Source: Sphingobacterium sp.
GTDB lineage: Bacteria; Bacteroidota; Bacteroidia; Sphingobacteriales; Sphingobacteriaceae
Direction of reading: 5' to 3'
NCBI GenBank assembly: GCA_031286695.1
Contig: JAITTY010000015.1
Span: 1 to 48,591 of the forward strand
DNA: 48,591 bases
Shown here: positions 24,400 to 33,482 of the stretch, piece by piece
How positions within the stretch are numbered: position 1 is the stretch's first letter
Layout of the letters: each line of letters begins with the position of its first letter
The notes under the pieces: generated by a model
Told to the model about the DNA's origin: nothing
Database searches by the model: none
What the model saw: the letters and a program-made list of their open reading frames with translations, nothing else
Translations under genes and position numbers: made by a program

Positions 24400-25566
24400 G
24401 TGAAAATCTTCTTTACAGATTGCTTTGATTCGATCCAATTGGTGGATAAGCTTAGCTCCCCATTAACTACTTTTGATAGAAAGAGTCTTTATCCATTTAC
24501 TTTCCTGAAATCTTGTTTGGACCTTCGGGTTGGTATATTGACTTTACGGGAGAAATGGCAAAAATTAGCTTTAAAATTTGATGTCCACTTTGTTGCCACC
24601 CATGCGGATGAGGAGGGGCTTATTTGGTTGTCTGAGAACGTTATTCCGTCAGTCGCCTTATTGCAGCTTATACAGCGCTTGCGTGTGGGAGAAGTCCTTG
24701 TACAGGACGGATATGTTTTAGCTTATTGTTATACGCGTACGGGCTCTTGTCATGTACAAGAGGCTGATATACCCGTGGATCTATTAAATGGGGTAGAAGA
24801 TCTGTTTTTGCTCACAGGAGTTGAAATAACACATGATTTCAATCTTTTGGTACAAGGTATTCAGTCTTCCAGTATATCTGTGACCAATCAATTGTTGGGT
24901 ACTGACCTTTATGTAGCTGATCGTGTTAGCATGGAATGTGCTACGCTCAATACCCTACAAGGTCCCATATATATCGATGAAGATGTTGCAATTATGGAAG
25001 GGGCACATTTGCGTGGTCCGTTATACCTTGGTAAAGGATCTGTTGTAAAAATGGGCGCCACGATTTATGGTAATGTTTCGATCGGGAAGCAGAGTGTCAT
25101 CGGAGGAGAGATTGGAAATTCGGTTATTGGTGATTTTTCTGCCAAAGGGCACCATGGTTATCTAGGTTGCTCGGTGATAGGTGATTGGTGTAACTTAGGG
25201 GCTGGCACCTCTAATTCCAATTTGAAGAATAACTTAAAGACCGTTTCAATTTACGATTATGCATTGGATGGTGTTCGGGATACAGGTCTTTTAAAATGCG
25301 GAGCCTTTATTGGAGACTATACTCGCCTTGGTATCAACTCGGCTTTAAATACAGGAACAGTAATTGGAATTGCAAGCATGCTAGCAGATACAAGTTTTTA
25401 TGCTAAATTTGTACCGTCATTTGCTTGGGTGTTTGACGGAGGTGCTCAGACTTATGAATTTGATAAGTTTATGGCATATTTGGAGACGCTGTATGCATCA
25501 AAAGGGGAAGAGCTCACTGAGCAGATTAAAAATAAATTGAATCAACTTAACAAAAAATATAATTAA
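24400..25566 (+). CDS. Bacteroidota-type alternative GlmU (sugar-1-P uridylyl / acetyltransferase-like)
   Basis: A 388-residue protein. The N-terminal part (about 1-180) looks like the atypical nucleotidyltransferase of the alternative bacterial GlmU group, with LYPFTFLKSCLDLRVGILTLREKW. The second half is a left-handed beta-helix of hexapeptide repeats (GPIYIDEDVAIMEGAHLRGP onward, then GAGTSNSNLKNNLK) ending in a charged helix. GlmU acetylates GlcN-1-P and couples GlcNAc-1-P to UTP to give UDP-GlcNAc for wall and LPS. A GTG start is used; no in-frame ATG occurs early. It is the first gene of an operon with tpiA, prmA and mpl (gaps 11, 9 and 7 nt). Exact activities need testing, since the family is divergent. 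Confidence 0.82.
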   Translation: MKIFFTDCFDSIQLVDKLSSPLTTFDRKSLYPFTFLKSCLDLRVGILTLREKWQKLALKFDVHFVATHADEEGLIWLSENVIPSVALLQLIQRLRVGEVLVQDGYVLAYCYTRTGSCHVQEADIPVDLLNGVEDLFLLTGVEITHDFNLLVQGIQSSSISVTNQLLGTDLYVADRVSMECATLNTLQGPIYIDEDVAIMEGAHLRGPLYLGKGSVVKMGATIYGNVSIGKQSVIGGEIGNSVIGDFSAKGHHGYLGCSVIGDWCNLGAGTSNSNLKNNLKTVSIYDYALDGVRDTGLLKCGAFIGDYTRLGINSALNTGTVIGIASMLADTSFYAKFVPSFAWVFDGGAQTYEFDKFMAYLETLYASKGEELTEQIKNKLNQLNKKYN

Positions 25567-25577
25567 ATCGTAAAATC

Positions 25578-26345
25578 ATGCGTAAAAAAATCGTAGCTGG
25601 TAATTGGAAAATGAATTTAGACTATCAATCAGGATTGAGCTTGTTTTCTGAAATTATCAATATGGCCAAAGATGAAGTGATTGGAAACCAAGAACTGGTT
25701 GTTTGCAGTCCATTTATTCATTTGTCAAGTCTTGGACAACTGTCTAAAAATGTTGCGAATGTAAATATTGGTGCTCAGAATATTCACCAAGCGGAGTCTG
25801 GTGCCTATACAGGTGAGATTTCGGCGTCACAAGTTAAATCAGTAGGTGCTTCACATGTTATTTTAGGTCACTCTGAAAGACGTGCCTATTTTGGTGAAAC
25901 TGATGCATTGTTGGCATCTAAAGTGGATATTGCATTAAAACATGATTTAACACCAATATTCTGTATTGGAGAAACAAGAGAAGAACGCGAATCTGGAGCT
26001 TTCTTTGATGTGATCAAAACACAATTGACAGATGGATTGTTCCACTTGTCTAAAGAAGCTTTTGCATCTGTGGTATTGGCATATGAGCCAGTTTGGGCAA
26101 TCGGTACTGGCTTGACAGCTAGCCCTGAGCAAGCACAGGAGGTTCATAAATTTATCCGCGAGGTACTAGCTGACCAATATGGTCAAGAGATCGCAGATAA
26201 TACAAGTATTCTGTATGGAGGGTCTTGTAATCCAGGTAATGCAAAAGATTTGTTTGCGCAAGCCGACATCGATGGTGGTTTGATTGGAGGGGCTTCTTTA
26301 AAATCGAGAGATTTTATTGATATCGCTAAAGTATTTAACGGCTAA
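25578..26345 (+). CDS. tpiA: Triosephosphate isomerase
   Basis: A 255-residue glycolytic enzyme that interconverts dihydroxyacetone phosphate and glyceraldehyde-3-phosphate. All catalytic residues are present: K11 in AGNWKMN, H98 in GHSERR and E170 in AYEPVWAIGTG, with the phosphate loop GLIGGASL near the end. Length is standard. It lies second in the alternative-glmU operon. Confidence 0.98.
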   Translation: MRKKIVAGNWKMNLDYQSGLSLFSEIINMAKDEVIGNQELVVCSPFIHLSSLGQLSKNVANVNIGAQNIHQAESGAYTGEISASQVKSVGASHVILGHSERRAYFGETDALLASKVDIALKHDLTPIFCIGETREERESGAFFDVIKTQLTDGLFHLSKEAFASVVLAYEPVWAIGTGLTASPEQAQEVHKFIREVLADQYGQEIADNTSILYGGSCNPGNAKDLFAQADIDGGLIGGASLKSRDFIDIAKVFNG

Positions 26346-26354
26346 TTTTTAGAA

Positions 26355-27194
26355 ATGAAATACGTAGAGGTTATCTTTCAAATGCGATCAGGTGAAGAAT
26401 GGCAGAAGGATTTGTTGATATCTGATTTAGCTGATATTGGCTTTGATACTTTTGAAGATACCGAATCTGGATTTGCAGCTTATATTTCAGCTGCAAATCT
26501 TGACTTGCAAGCATTAGAAACATTGATGCTTCAACCTTATGAAGGCCTAGAGGTCGATTATAAGATACAGGAAATAGAAAACCAGAATTGGAATAAATTG
26601 TGGGAAAGCAATTTCAACCCAATAGAGGTGGGGGGGCAATGCTATGTGCGTGCAACTTTTCATGAGTCAAAACCTGAGTATCCATACGAAATCATTATAG
26701 ATCCCAAGATGTCTTTTGGCACTGGTCATCACCAGACAACTTCGATGATGCTTCAGTATATTTTGGAGAATGATTTTATTGGCAAGCAGGTTTTAGACAT
26801 GGGTTGCGGTACAGGTATCCTGGCCATCTTAGCATCAAAAAAAGGAGCGAATTCTGTATTGGCTGTGGATTATGATGAGATATGTGTTGAAAGTGTGATC
26901 GAAAATAGGGTACTCAATCATGTTGAGCATATCGAGGCACTCTGTGGATCTTACGAAGTATTAGCAGGTCGGGTCTTTGATGTGATTTTGGCAAATATTA
27001 ACCGTAACATTCTTTTAGAACAATTGCCTCAGTATGCCTTGAGCATTCATACAGGGGGTGAGCTTTACCTAAGTGGTTTCTATGAGCAGGAAGATTTAGC
27101 AATCTTAAGCGATGCAGCGACTACATTAGGTTTTGAGTTTATCTCCAATAAAGTTTTAAATAATTGGTGTGCAGCCAAGTTTGTGAAGCGATAA
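26355..27194 (+). CDS. prmA: Ribosomal protein L11 methyltransferase
   Basis: A 279-residue SAM-dependent enzyme that methylates ribosomal protein L11. The N-terminal L11-binding domain (about 1-75) precedes the Rossmann methyltransferase with IDPKMSFGTGHHQTT, motif I VLDMGCGTGILAI (about 147-159) and ILANINRNIL. Length is close to the short Bacteroidota form. It sits between tpiA and mpl in one operon. Confidence 0.95.
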   Translation: MKYVEVIFQMRSGEEWQKDLLISDLADIGFDTFEDTESGFAAYISAANLDLQALETLMLQPYEGLEVDYKIQEIENQNWNKLWESNFNPIEVGGQCYVRATFHESKPEYPYEIIIDPKMSFGTGHHQTTSMMLQYILENDFIGKQVLDMGCGTGILAILASKKGANSVLAVDYDEICVESVIENRVLNHVEHIEALCGSYEVLAGRVFDVILANINRNILLEQLPQYALSIHTGGELYLSGFYEQEDLAILSDAATTLGFEFISNKVLNNWCAAKFVKR

Positions 27195-27201
27195 TTTAGC
27201 T

Positions 27202-28572
27202 ATGCGGATTCATTTTATAGCAATAGGTGGTAGTGTGATGCATAACCTTGCTATTTCATTGGCAAAACAAGGGCATCAAGTGACAGGTTCTGACGATCAG
27301 ATCGTAGAGCCTTCCCGTTCTCATTTGATTGAAGCAGGATTGCTTCCTAATCAATTGGGGTGGTTTGAGGAAAAAGTGACGGAGGATATTGATGCTGTGA
27401 TCTTGGGCGCCCACGCTCAGGTAGATAATCCTGAATTAAAGCGGGCCCAGGATTTAAGTCTTAAAATTTATTCTTTTCCAGAATTTATACAAGAGCTTTC
27501 ACAGGATAAAATCCGGGTGGTTATCGCTGGAAGTTACGGTAAGACAACCATAACGAGTATGGTGATGCATGTCATGCGATTTCTAGGAAAAGAATTTGAC
27601 TATTTGGTAGGGGCTCAATTAAGAGGCTTTGATAAGTTGGTCGATATTACTAAACATAATAAGATTATTATTATCGAAGGAGATGAATATGTTTCATCCA
27701 AGATTGATCCGAAGTCTAAGTTTTTGTATTATAAACCGAATATAGCTTTAATTTCGGGTATTGTATGGAATGAGTTTAACTCGAAAATATCACAAGAGGA
27801 ATATATTAAACAATTTGAAGATTTTATTGACTCAATTCCGCCTAAAGGTACCTTAATTTATAATAAGGAAGACGTTGTGTTACAGAAGGTTCTTCAAGAT
27901 ACGAAAGATTGTAAGATCAATAGACATGGCTATAAGATTCCTGATTATACAATTAATAAGGGGGTAACTTATATCAGTACACCGGATGGTGATGTTCCAC
28001 TGCAAGTGTTTGGTAAGCACAACCTATCTAATATTGCGGGGGCGTATACGATCTGCGAATGGTTGGGGATCAAAAAGAAAGAGTTCTTTGAGGCTATAAA
28101 AAGTTTTAATACTTCGATTCGGTATTTGGAGTTTGTTGCAAGCTCGGAGGGATCTGTGGTTTATCAGGATTATGCCTGTAATGCGGATAAAGTGAAGTCA
28201 AGTATTCACGCCGTGAAAGAGCAATTTCCTAATCAGAAATTGGTCACAATTATCGAATTAAACTCGTATGATAGTTTAGATTCATCGTTTTTGTTACAAT
28301 ATGCAAACTCGATGAAAGAGTCGGATGTCTCTGTGGTCTACGTGAATATAAATTCCTGTAAAGAACTTAATAAAGATATCGAAAGTGTCCCAAATAATAT
28401 TAAGGATAATTTTAATAATCCTGATTTAGAGGTTGTTGTGAGTCTAGATGGGCTCTATTCATTTTTAGATGGTGTCAAATCAAAAGGCTACAATTTACTT
28501 CTTATGAGTTTAAATAATTATAATGGGGTTAATTTGTCTGTGCTCGCTGATCGATTTTTTAGAGATTTTTAG
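27202..28572 (+). CDS. mpl: UDP-N-acetylmuramate:L-Ala-gamma-D-Glu-meso-DAP ligase
   Basis: A 456-residue Mur ligase. Domains in order are a Rossmann domain with HFIAIGGSVMHNLA (where MurC has GIGG..M), an ATP-binding central domain with GSYGKTT (111-116) and IIIEGDEY, and a C-terminal ligase domain. The GGSVMHNLA start, DEY motif and shorter central region favour Mpl over MurC. Mpl reattaches recovered murein tripeptide to UDP-MurNAc in peptidoglycan recycling. It is the last gene of the operon. The link to the GH25, PBP4 and peptide transporter genes in this window is thematic only. Confidence 0.88.
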   Translation: MRIHFIAIGGSVMHNLAISLAKQGHQVTGSDDQIVEPSRSHLIEAGLLPNQLGWFEEKVTEDIDAVILGAHAQVDNPELKRAQDLSLKIYSFPEFIQELSQDKIRVVIAGSYGKTTITSMVMHVMRFLGKEFDYLVGAQLRGFDKLVDITKHNKIIIIEGDEYVSSKIDPKSKFLYYKPNIALISGIVWNEFNSKISQEEYIKQFEDFIDSIPPKGTLIYNKEDVVLQKVLQDTKDCKINRHGYKIPDYTINKGVTYISTPDGDVPLQVFGKHNLSNIAGAYTICEWLGIKKKEFFEAIKSFNTSIRYLEFVASSEGSVVYQDYACNADKVKSSIHAVKEQFPNQKLVTIIELNSYDSLDSSFLLQYANSMKESDVSVVYVNINSCKELNKDIESVPNNIKDNFNNPDLEVVVSLDGLYSFLDGVKSKGYNLLLMSLNNYNGVNLSVLADRFFRDF

Positions 28573-28584
28573 AGAAAAAATTAT

Positions 28585-28604
28585 AATTTAATGTAAATTA
28601 AATT
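28585..28604. promoter_or_regulatory. Inverted repeat before the XRE regulator gene (candidate operator)
   Basis: AATTTAAT-gtaa-ATTAAATT is a perfect 8-bp inverted repeat. It sits just upstream of a -7 box TATTTTTG (28614-28621), where the -33 contact would fall. It may be an autoregulatory site of the HTH protein, but AT-rich palindromes also arise by chance. Confidence 0.4.
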
Positions 28605-28638
28605 GTAATTTATTATTTTTGTTTAAAATATCTACCAG

Positions 28639-28968
28639 ATGAATGCATTAGGAAAAAAAATCAGATTACTTAGACACCAAAAGGGGTGGAGTCAAGAGGA
28701 TGTTGCAAAACGATTGGATATCTCAATCCCAGCATTTTCTAAAATTGAAACAGGGATTACAGATGTGAATTTGTCTCGCCTGAATCAAATCTCAAAATTA
28801 TTCAATTTGACGGTTGTTCAACTTTTATCTACTTCAGATTCTGAAGAAGATAAAGAGTATGTAAACGAGGTGAATGCTTTGACGCAAAAATTACAACAAC
28901 GCGATGGCGAAGTAATTGAATTGCAGAAAAAGGTTATTGATCTTTATGAGCAATTGCACAAAAGATAA
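28639..28968 (+). CDS. XRE-family helix-turn-helix regulator with C-terminal coiled coil
   Basis: A 109-residue protein. Residues 5-60 form a Cro/C1-type HTH (LGKKIRLLRHQKGWSQEDVA in part, then LDISIPAFSKIETGI). Residues about 72-107 form a heptad-like coiled coil rich in Glu, Gln and Leu, for dimerisation. It has no sensor domain. A terminator follows, and a promoter-proximal palindrome precedes it. Nothing shows which genes it controls. The nearby POT transporters are candidates by position only. Confidence 0.88.
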   Translation: MNALGKKIRLLRHQKGWSQEDVAKRLDISIPAFSKIETGITDVNLSRLNQISKLFNLTVVQLLSTSDSEEDKEYVNEVNALTQKLQQRDGEVIELQKKVIDLYEQLHKR

Positions 28969-28990
28969 GGCATATTAAAATTGTTACCGA

Positions 28991-29018
28991 AAAGGCAATC
29001 CAAAGGGTTGCCTTTTTT
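28991..29018 (+). terminator. Terminator of the XRE gene
   Basis: AAAGGCAATCC / GGGTTGCCTTT (28991-29001 with 29005-29015), with one G-U pair and a T-run. Confidence 0.87.
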
Positions 29019-29105
29019 TGTTTATGCAACTTTATTTTGGTCAAAAGTGATTTTGTTTTTGTTTCTTTGTAAGTATTTTATCAAAAAAATAAAGGTTGAT
29101 TATTT

Positions 29106-30878
29106 ATGGGGAGATTAAACGGGGATATTGCGACTAGCCCGTCGACTGATTTTTTTAAGTCAAATGTATTGGGACAGCGTTCAGGACTCTTTGTCCTTTT
29201 CTTTACTGAAATGTGGGAGCGTTTTTCGTTCTACGGGATGCGTGTACTCTTAATGCAGTTTTTAACTGCTGCGGTTATTCAAGGTAGTCCTTTCTCGGGA
29301 TGGTCCTGGACTGCACAACAAGCGGGAGCACTTTATGGAACCTATGCCATGATGCTCTATTTAACTCCTATTCTAGGAGGAATTATAGCGGATAAATATA
29401 TTGGATCACGTAAAGCTGTGATCATCGGTTCGGCGATTATGACGCTTGGCCATGCTGCAATGGCCTTTGATACTTCCATTATGTTTTTTCTGGGTTTGAT
29501 CTGTTTAGTTATTGGAACAGGTTTTTTCAAGCCCAATATGCCTTCTATCTTAGGGGAGATGTATAAAGATCTACCTGAGAAAAAAGATGGAGCTTATACC
29601 ATATTCTACATGGGGGTTAATGCTGGCGCTTTCTTCGGTATGATGCTATGTGGATATATTGCCGAAACTTATGGTTGGCATTGGGGATTTGGCTTGGCTG
29701 GTATCTTTATGCTTTTGGGAACACTGCAGTTTGTTTTTGCAAAACCGCTCATGGGAAATCTCGGTGTTTTAAATAAGTCTACCTCAGGGGAACATAAAGT
29801 TATCGCTGAGGATACGGATACTAGAAATCCATTTACCATACGGGATTATGTATTGATCGCGATAGTTTCTATTATTGGTTTTGTATACGCTTTCAATGAT
29901 CCTTTGTCTAAGAACGGTATTGTTGATGTGTTTTCTGGTTTGGATACACCGTTTCTTAGAGGTCAATATATCATGGTCATTGTGGCGTTGATTCTCTTCA
30001 TATATCTTATTGTGACACGGATTATGCGTTATGATAAGGTTGTAAGGGATCGGATGTTTGCGGTGGTGTTGCTAGCGTTTTTCTTGGTCTTCTTTTTTAT
30101 GAGCTTTGAGCAAGGGGCAACTTCGTTGGTTCTTGTGGCTAGAGATAATATTGATAGATCACTTACTGGTGCTGCATTGACGACCTTTAATGTGGTAAAT
30201 GGTTTATTGACGATTGTACCGCTTTCGATTATCTCTTGGGTTCTGATTAAATTGGCAAAAGTAACCTGGAACAAAATTGCCATTTCAAATATCGTATTGT
30301 TTATCTGTTTTGGTTTGATTTGGGGAGCAGTAATCTGGATGTTGTACAATGAATTCAATAAAGAAGCATCAGAAATTAAAGTCTCCTGGTTTTCGATCCT
30401 CAACTCATTTTTTATCATTGCACTTGCCTCCTCGGTATCCAAAATTTGGGAGTCCAAATATAACCCATCGGCAGCCTTTAAATATGGCTTTGGTTTGATC
30501 TTGGTGGCGATAGGATTTTTGATTATTGGATTGGGATCTATGGGAATAAGTCAAGGGGCTAAAATCTCGATGGTATTTTTGGTGCTGACCTATTTGTTCC
30601 ATACATTGGGCGAATTATTTATTTCACCTGTAGGTCTTTCTTACGTATCCAAATTGGTGCCGGCTCGCATGCTCGCATTTATGTTTGGAATCTGGTATTT
30701 GGCGATTGCTATTGCACAGAAGGTTGCGGCCGTATTGGGAGGACAAGTGGAGACCATTCAAGAGGAACACTCCTTGAGTTACTTCTTCTTCTTATTTACC
30801 GCAATTCCTGCCCTAGCAGGCCTGTTAGTAATGCTGTTTAATCCATTGATTAAACGATTGATGCACGGAATTAAATAA
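29106..30878 (+). CDS. POT-family peptide transporter (copy 3, long form)
   Basis: A 590-residue POT carrier with FFTEMWERFSFYGMRVLL, GTYAMMLYLTPILGGIIADK, FYMGVNAGAFFGMMLCGYIA and GELFISPVGLSYVSKLVP, and it ends RLMHGIK. It is about 65 residues longer than copies 1 and 2, mainly from a longer central insert around residues 235-300 (TRNPFTIRDYVLIAIVSIIG, FNDPLSKNGIVDV). That insert adds membrane segments. It is preceded by T-rich DNA with a poor promoter match and followed by a tight terminator. Its substrate range cannot be inferred. Confidence 0.94.
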   Translation: MGRLNGDIATSPSTDFFKSNVLGQRSGLFVLFFTEMWERFSFYGMRVLLMQFLTAAVIQGSPFSGWSWTAQQAGALYGTYAMMLYLTPILGGIIADKYIGSRKAVIIGSAIMTLGHAAMAFDTSIMFFLGLICLVIGTGFFKPNMPSILGEMYKDLPEKKDGAYTIFYMGVNAGAFFGMMLCGYIAETYGWHWGFGLAGIFMLLGTLQFVFAKPLMGNLGVLNKSTSGEHKVIAEDTDTRNPFTIRDYVLIAIVSIIGFVYAFNDPLSKNGIVDVFSGLDTPFLRGQYIMVIVALILFIYLIVTRIMRYDKVVRDRMFAVVLLAFFLVFFFMSFEQGATSLVLVARDNIDRSLTGAALTTFNVVNGLLTIVPLSIISWVLIKLAKVTWNKIAISNIVLFICFGLIWGAVIWMLYNEFNKEASEIKVSWFSILNSFFIIALASSVSKIWESKYNPSAAFKYGFGLILVAIGFLIIGLGSMGISQGAKISMVFLVLTYLFHTLGELFISPVGLSYVSKLVPARMLAFMFGIWYLAIAIAQKVAAVLGGQVETIQEEHSLSYFFFLFTAIPALAGLLVMLFNPLIKRLMHGIK

Positions 30879-30887
30879 CAAATATAT

Positions 30888-30915
30888 AAGCTTCTTTTAC
30901 GAAAGAAGCTTTTTT
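30888..30915 (+). terminator. Terminator between POT copies 3 and 4
   Basis: AAGCTTCTTT (30888-30897) and AAAGAAGCTT (30902-30911) form a perfect stem with loop TACG and T-run. The next start codon is only 17 nt beyond it. Confidence 0.88.
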
Positions 30916-30932
30916 GATTAATATAAATTAGT

Positions 30933-32420
30933 ATGGAGGTTAGTACAAGGGAATCGCTAGAAGAGATTCAAAATTTTGAGGGAAAGTACCCAAAGCAATT
31001 ATGGTATTTATTTACCATCGAGATGTGGGAGCGATTTTGTTTTTATGGCATGCGGGGTGTTTTGGTCATTTTTATGACAGATCAACTTGGATTGTTTGAA
31101 AAAGATGCCAATCTAAAATATGGCGCAATACAGGCTTTTATATATGCGTTTACGTTCATAGGAGGGATTTTTGCGGATAAAATTTTAGGATTTAAAAAAT
31201 CCCTAATCTTTGGAGGATTAATTATGGCAATTGGTAATCTTATCATTGCTTATAATCCCCATGATCTTTTTTATTTCGGTATTACCTGCTCTATTATTGG
31301 TACAGGCTTCTTTAAACCCAATATTTCTTCTATGGTAGGCGAGCTTTATAAAGAAGGAGATGTGCGTCGTGATGCAGGATACGGGATGTTTTATGCTGGA
31401 ATTAATATTGGTGGATTATTAGGTGGGGCATTGTGTATCTATTTGGGAAAAAACTATTCCTGGAGCCTATGTTTTCTAGCTGCTGCAATCGTGATGATCA
31501 TTGGATTAGTTACCTATTTTCTAATTCGGAGATCGATCGCACCAATAGGAAATTCCCCATTGGCTCATAACTCAAAATCTTCTCGTACAATAAAGGAAAG
31601 TTTGGTTATTGCAGGTGCTATTGTTATGTTACCGATTATTTATATACTCATTCATAATAGTAATTTTACGGATTATTTTATGTATGGAATTGGTATCGCT
31701 GCTATTGCGTATTTGGGCTTTGAGTTAACCAAATTGAATAATAGTTACCGAAAGAAAGTTATTGCCGCTTTGATTTTCATTATTATGTATTTAATTTTTA
31801 ATACGATTTATGAGCAAAGTGGTGGATCCCTTTCATTATTTGCGAAGGATAATCTAGTGGATAATCTACTTTTCTTTAAAATAGATCCTAATATTATCAA
31901 TAATAGTTCGAATTCTTTTTTCATTATTATTTTTAGCCCTTTAGTAGGTCTGTTGTGGGTATGGCTTGCTAAGAAGAAATTAGAACCGAATACGATCATT
32001 AAATTTGGAATTGGATTTTTATTTTTGGCTTTGGGCTTTTTCCTTTTTTACTCCCTGAGATTTTTTGCAGATGCAGATGGAAAGTCATCTTTAAATTTAT
32101 TCACTTTTACTTGGTTGATTATCACCTTTGGTGAACTTTGTTTGGGACCTATTGGAATGTCCATTATCACGAAGCTATCTCCACAACGTTTGTTTGGTAT
32201 GATGATGGGCATGTGGTTTTTGGCAAGTGCTTATGGACAGTTTTTCGCCGGTAAAATTGGAGCTGAAATGTCCGAAGCAAATACCGGAGGAACACTATCA
32301 TCCAAGTTGGTGGCTTATACGGATGGCTATAAAACTTTAGGGATATCTGCCTTGATTGCTGGAGTGATATTAATTCTCTTCTCCTCATTGGTGAAAAAAT
32401 TAATGCAGGAGGTACGCTAG
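30933..32420 (+). CDS. POT-family peptide transporter (copy 4, divergent)
   Basis: A 495-residue POT carrier, the most divergent of the four: FTIEMWERFCFYGMRGVLVI, FGGLIMAIGN, FFKPNISSMVGELYKEG, FYAGINIGGLLGGALCIYLG and GELCLGPIGMSIITKLSPQR. It retains the ExxER motif. It has no room for its own promoter downstream of the preceding terminator, so read-through or an upstream start must drive it. A strong bidirectional terminator follows. The divergence suggests a different substrate from copies 1-3. Confidence 0.94.
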   Translation: MEVSTRESLEEIQNFEGKYPKQLWYLFTIEMWERFCFYGMRGVLVIFMTDQLGLFEKDANLKYGAIQAFIYAFTFIGGIFADKILGFKKSLIFGGLIMAIGNLIIAYNPHDLFYFGITCSIIGTGFFKPNISSMVGELYKEGDVRRDAGYGMFYAGINIGGLLGGALCIYLGKNYSWSLCFLAAAIVMIIGLVTYFLIRRSIAPIGNSPLAHNSKSSRTIKESLVIAGAIVMLPIIYILIHNSNFTDYFMYGIGIAAIAYLGFELTKLNNSYRKKVIAALIFIIMYLIFNTIYEQSGGSLSLFAKDNLVDNLLFFKIDPNIINNSSNSFFIIIFSPLVGLLWVWLAKKKLEPNTIIKFGIGFLFLALGFFLFYSLRFFADADGKSSLNLFTFTWLIITFGELCLGPIGMSIITKLSPQRLFGMMMGMWFLASAYGQFFAGKIGAEMSEANTGGTLSSKLVAYTDGYKTLGISALIAGVILILFSSLVKKLMQEVR

Positions 32421-32436
32421 TTCATAAAATTAGATA

Positions 32437-32473
32437 TAAAAAAAGCTTGATTATTAAATCAAGCTTTTTTTAT
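32437..32473. terminator. Bidirectional terminator (POT 4 / desaturase)
   Basis: A near-perfect palindrome, TATAAAAAAAGCTTGAT with its complement around a short AT loop. A-runs and T-runs on both sides suit the convergent genes. Confidence 0.9.
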
Positions 32474-32474
32474 A

Positions 32475-33467
32475 TTAATAAATCCATTTGAATTTATAAT
32501 CTTTTTCTGGCACCTTCATTCGATCAGCCAGTCTAGCCAAACGATCTGGTAGTTTTAGTAGATAATCTCTCGCTTTCTCACCCTTATCATTCAGGCCAGT
32601 AACTTGATCTATTTTCCATTCACTGTTTAGCTCTTTCAAGATATCGACGTAGTCCAAAGCAGTATATACGCCCAATCGTTGGGCTGCGTCTGAGAAATGT
32701 GCAAATGCCTCTCCTTGGGGCTCACCTGCTTCTCTTAAGAACTGGGCTGGCATAACGATTTTTTTACGCATCATATCCTCAAATGCAATCATGACTTCAC
32801 TCGGGTCTACGGTGATTGCTTTTGAAATAAAAGACATATAGGCTTTCGCATGACGTGCTTCGTCAGCTGCGATGACACCACACATTTTTGCCAAAAGTTT
32901 ATCACCGCTTTTTTTGGAAAGACCAGATACACGACGATGGGAAACGTTGGTAGCTAATTCCTGAAATGAAGTATAAATAAAATTCCGGTAAGGGTCTGCA
33001 CCAGTACCGATATCAAAACCATCTTGAATAAGATATTGTGTGGACATTTCAAATTGACGCATGTCTATTCTACCCGACAAATAAAGATATTTGTTCAATA
33101 GGTCACCGTGACGGTTTTCTTCAGCAGTCCAAGCGCGTACCCATTTCATCCATCCACCTTGCTCGTTTTTGTTAACGTCTTCTACCATGGTCAACCATGA
33201 TTCGTACGTTGGAAGGGCCTCTTCGGTAATGGTGTCTCCAACTAATACTGCGACCAAATCATAAGAGAGTTCTTTTGCACTTTCCTGCAACTCTTTTACT
33301 TCCTCAAAAAAAGTGTCCCTAGAAGAATCTGGAAGAAAATCGGCAGGTTGCCACATGTCTTCAACAGGCTTCAGGTATTCGCTCATCTCATTGAGCATGA
33401 ACGGTTCCAAATAGGTCATCACTTCTTTACGTGAGCCTTCTGGTAAATTTAGAGGTAATTCTTGCAT
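32475..33467 (-). CDS. Acyl-[acyl-carrier-protein] desaturase (ferritin-like di-iron)
   Basis: A 330-residue soluble desaturase of the stearoyl-ACP type, which inserts a cis double bond into acyl-ACP chains. The di-iron ligands are visible in the two helical motifs EENRHG and DEARH, together with TFFEE-like and SFQELATNVSHRR. The frame runs 10 codons further up to a TTG, but the ATG at 33467 (MQELPLN) is favoured, because the DNA just before it is a consensus -7 box. It is monocistronic and would adjust membrane fluidity. Confidence 0.9.
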   Translation of the reverse strand: MQELPLNLPEGSRKEVMTYLEPFMLNEMSEYLKPVEDMWQPADFLPDSSRDTFFEEVKELQESAKELSYDLVAVLVGDTITEEALPTYESWLTMVEDVNKNEQGGWMKWVRAWTAEENRHGDLLNKYLYLSGRIDMRQFEMSTQYLIQDGFDIGTGADPYRNFIYTSFQELATNVSHRRVSGLSKKSGDKLLAKMCGVIAADEARHAKAYMSFISKAITVDPSEVMIAFEDMMRKKIVMPAQFLREAGEPQGEAFAHFSDAAQRLGVYTALDYVDILKELNSEWKIDQVTGLNDKGEKARDYLLKLPDRLARLADRMKVPEKDYKFKWIY

Positions 33468-33474
33468 ATCATTA

Positions 33475-33482
33475 CAAAGGTA
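33475..33482 (-). promoter_or_regulatory. -7 element almost abutting the desaturase start
   Basis: The minus strand reads TACCTTTG, a perfect TAnnTTTG, ending 7 nt before the ATG at 33467. Transcription from it would give a leaderless or 1-3 nt leader mRNA. No good -33 element is seen. Confidence 0.45.
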
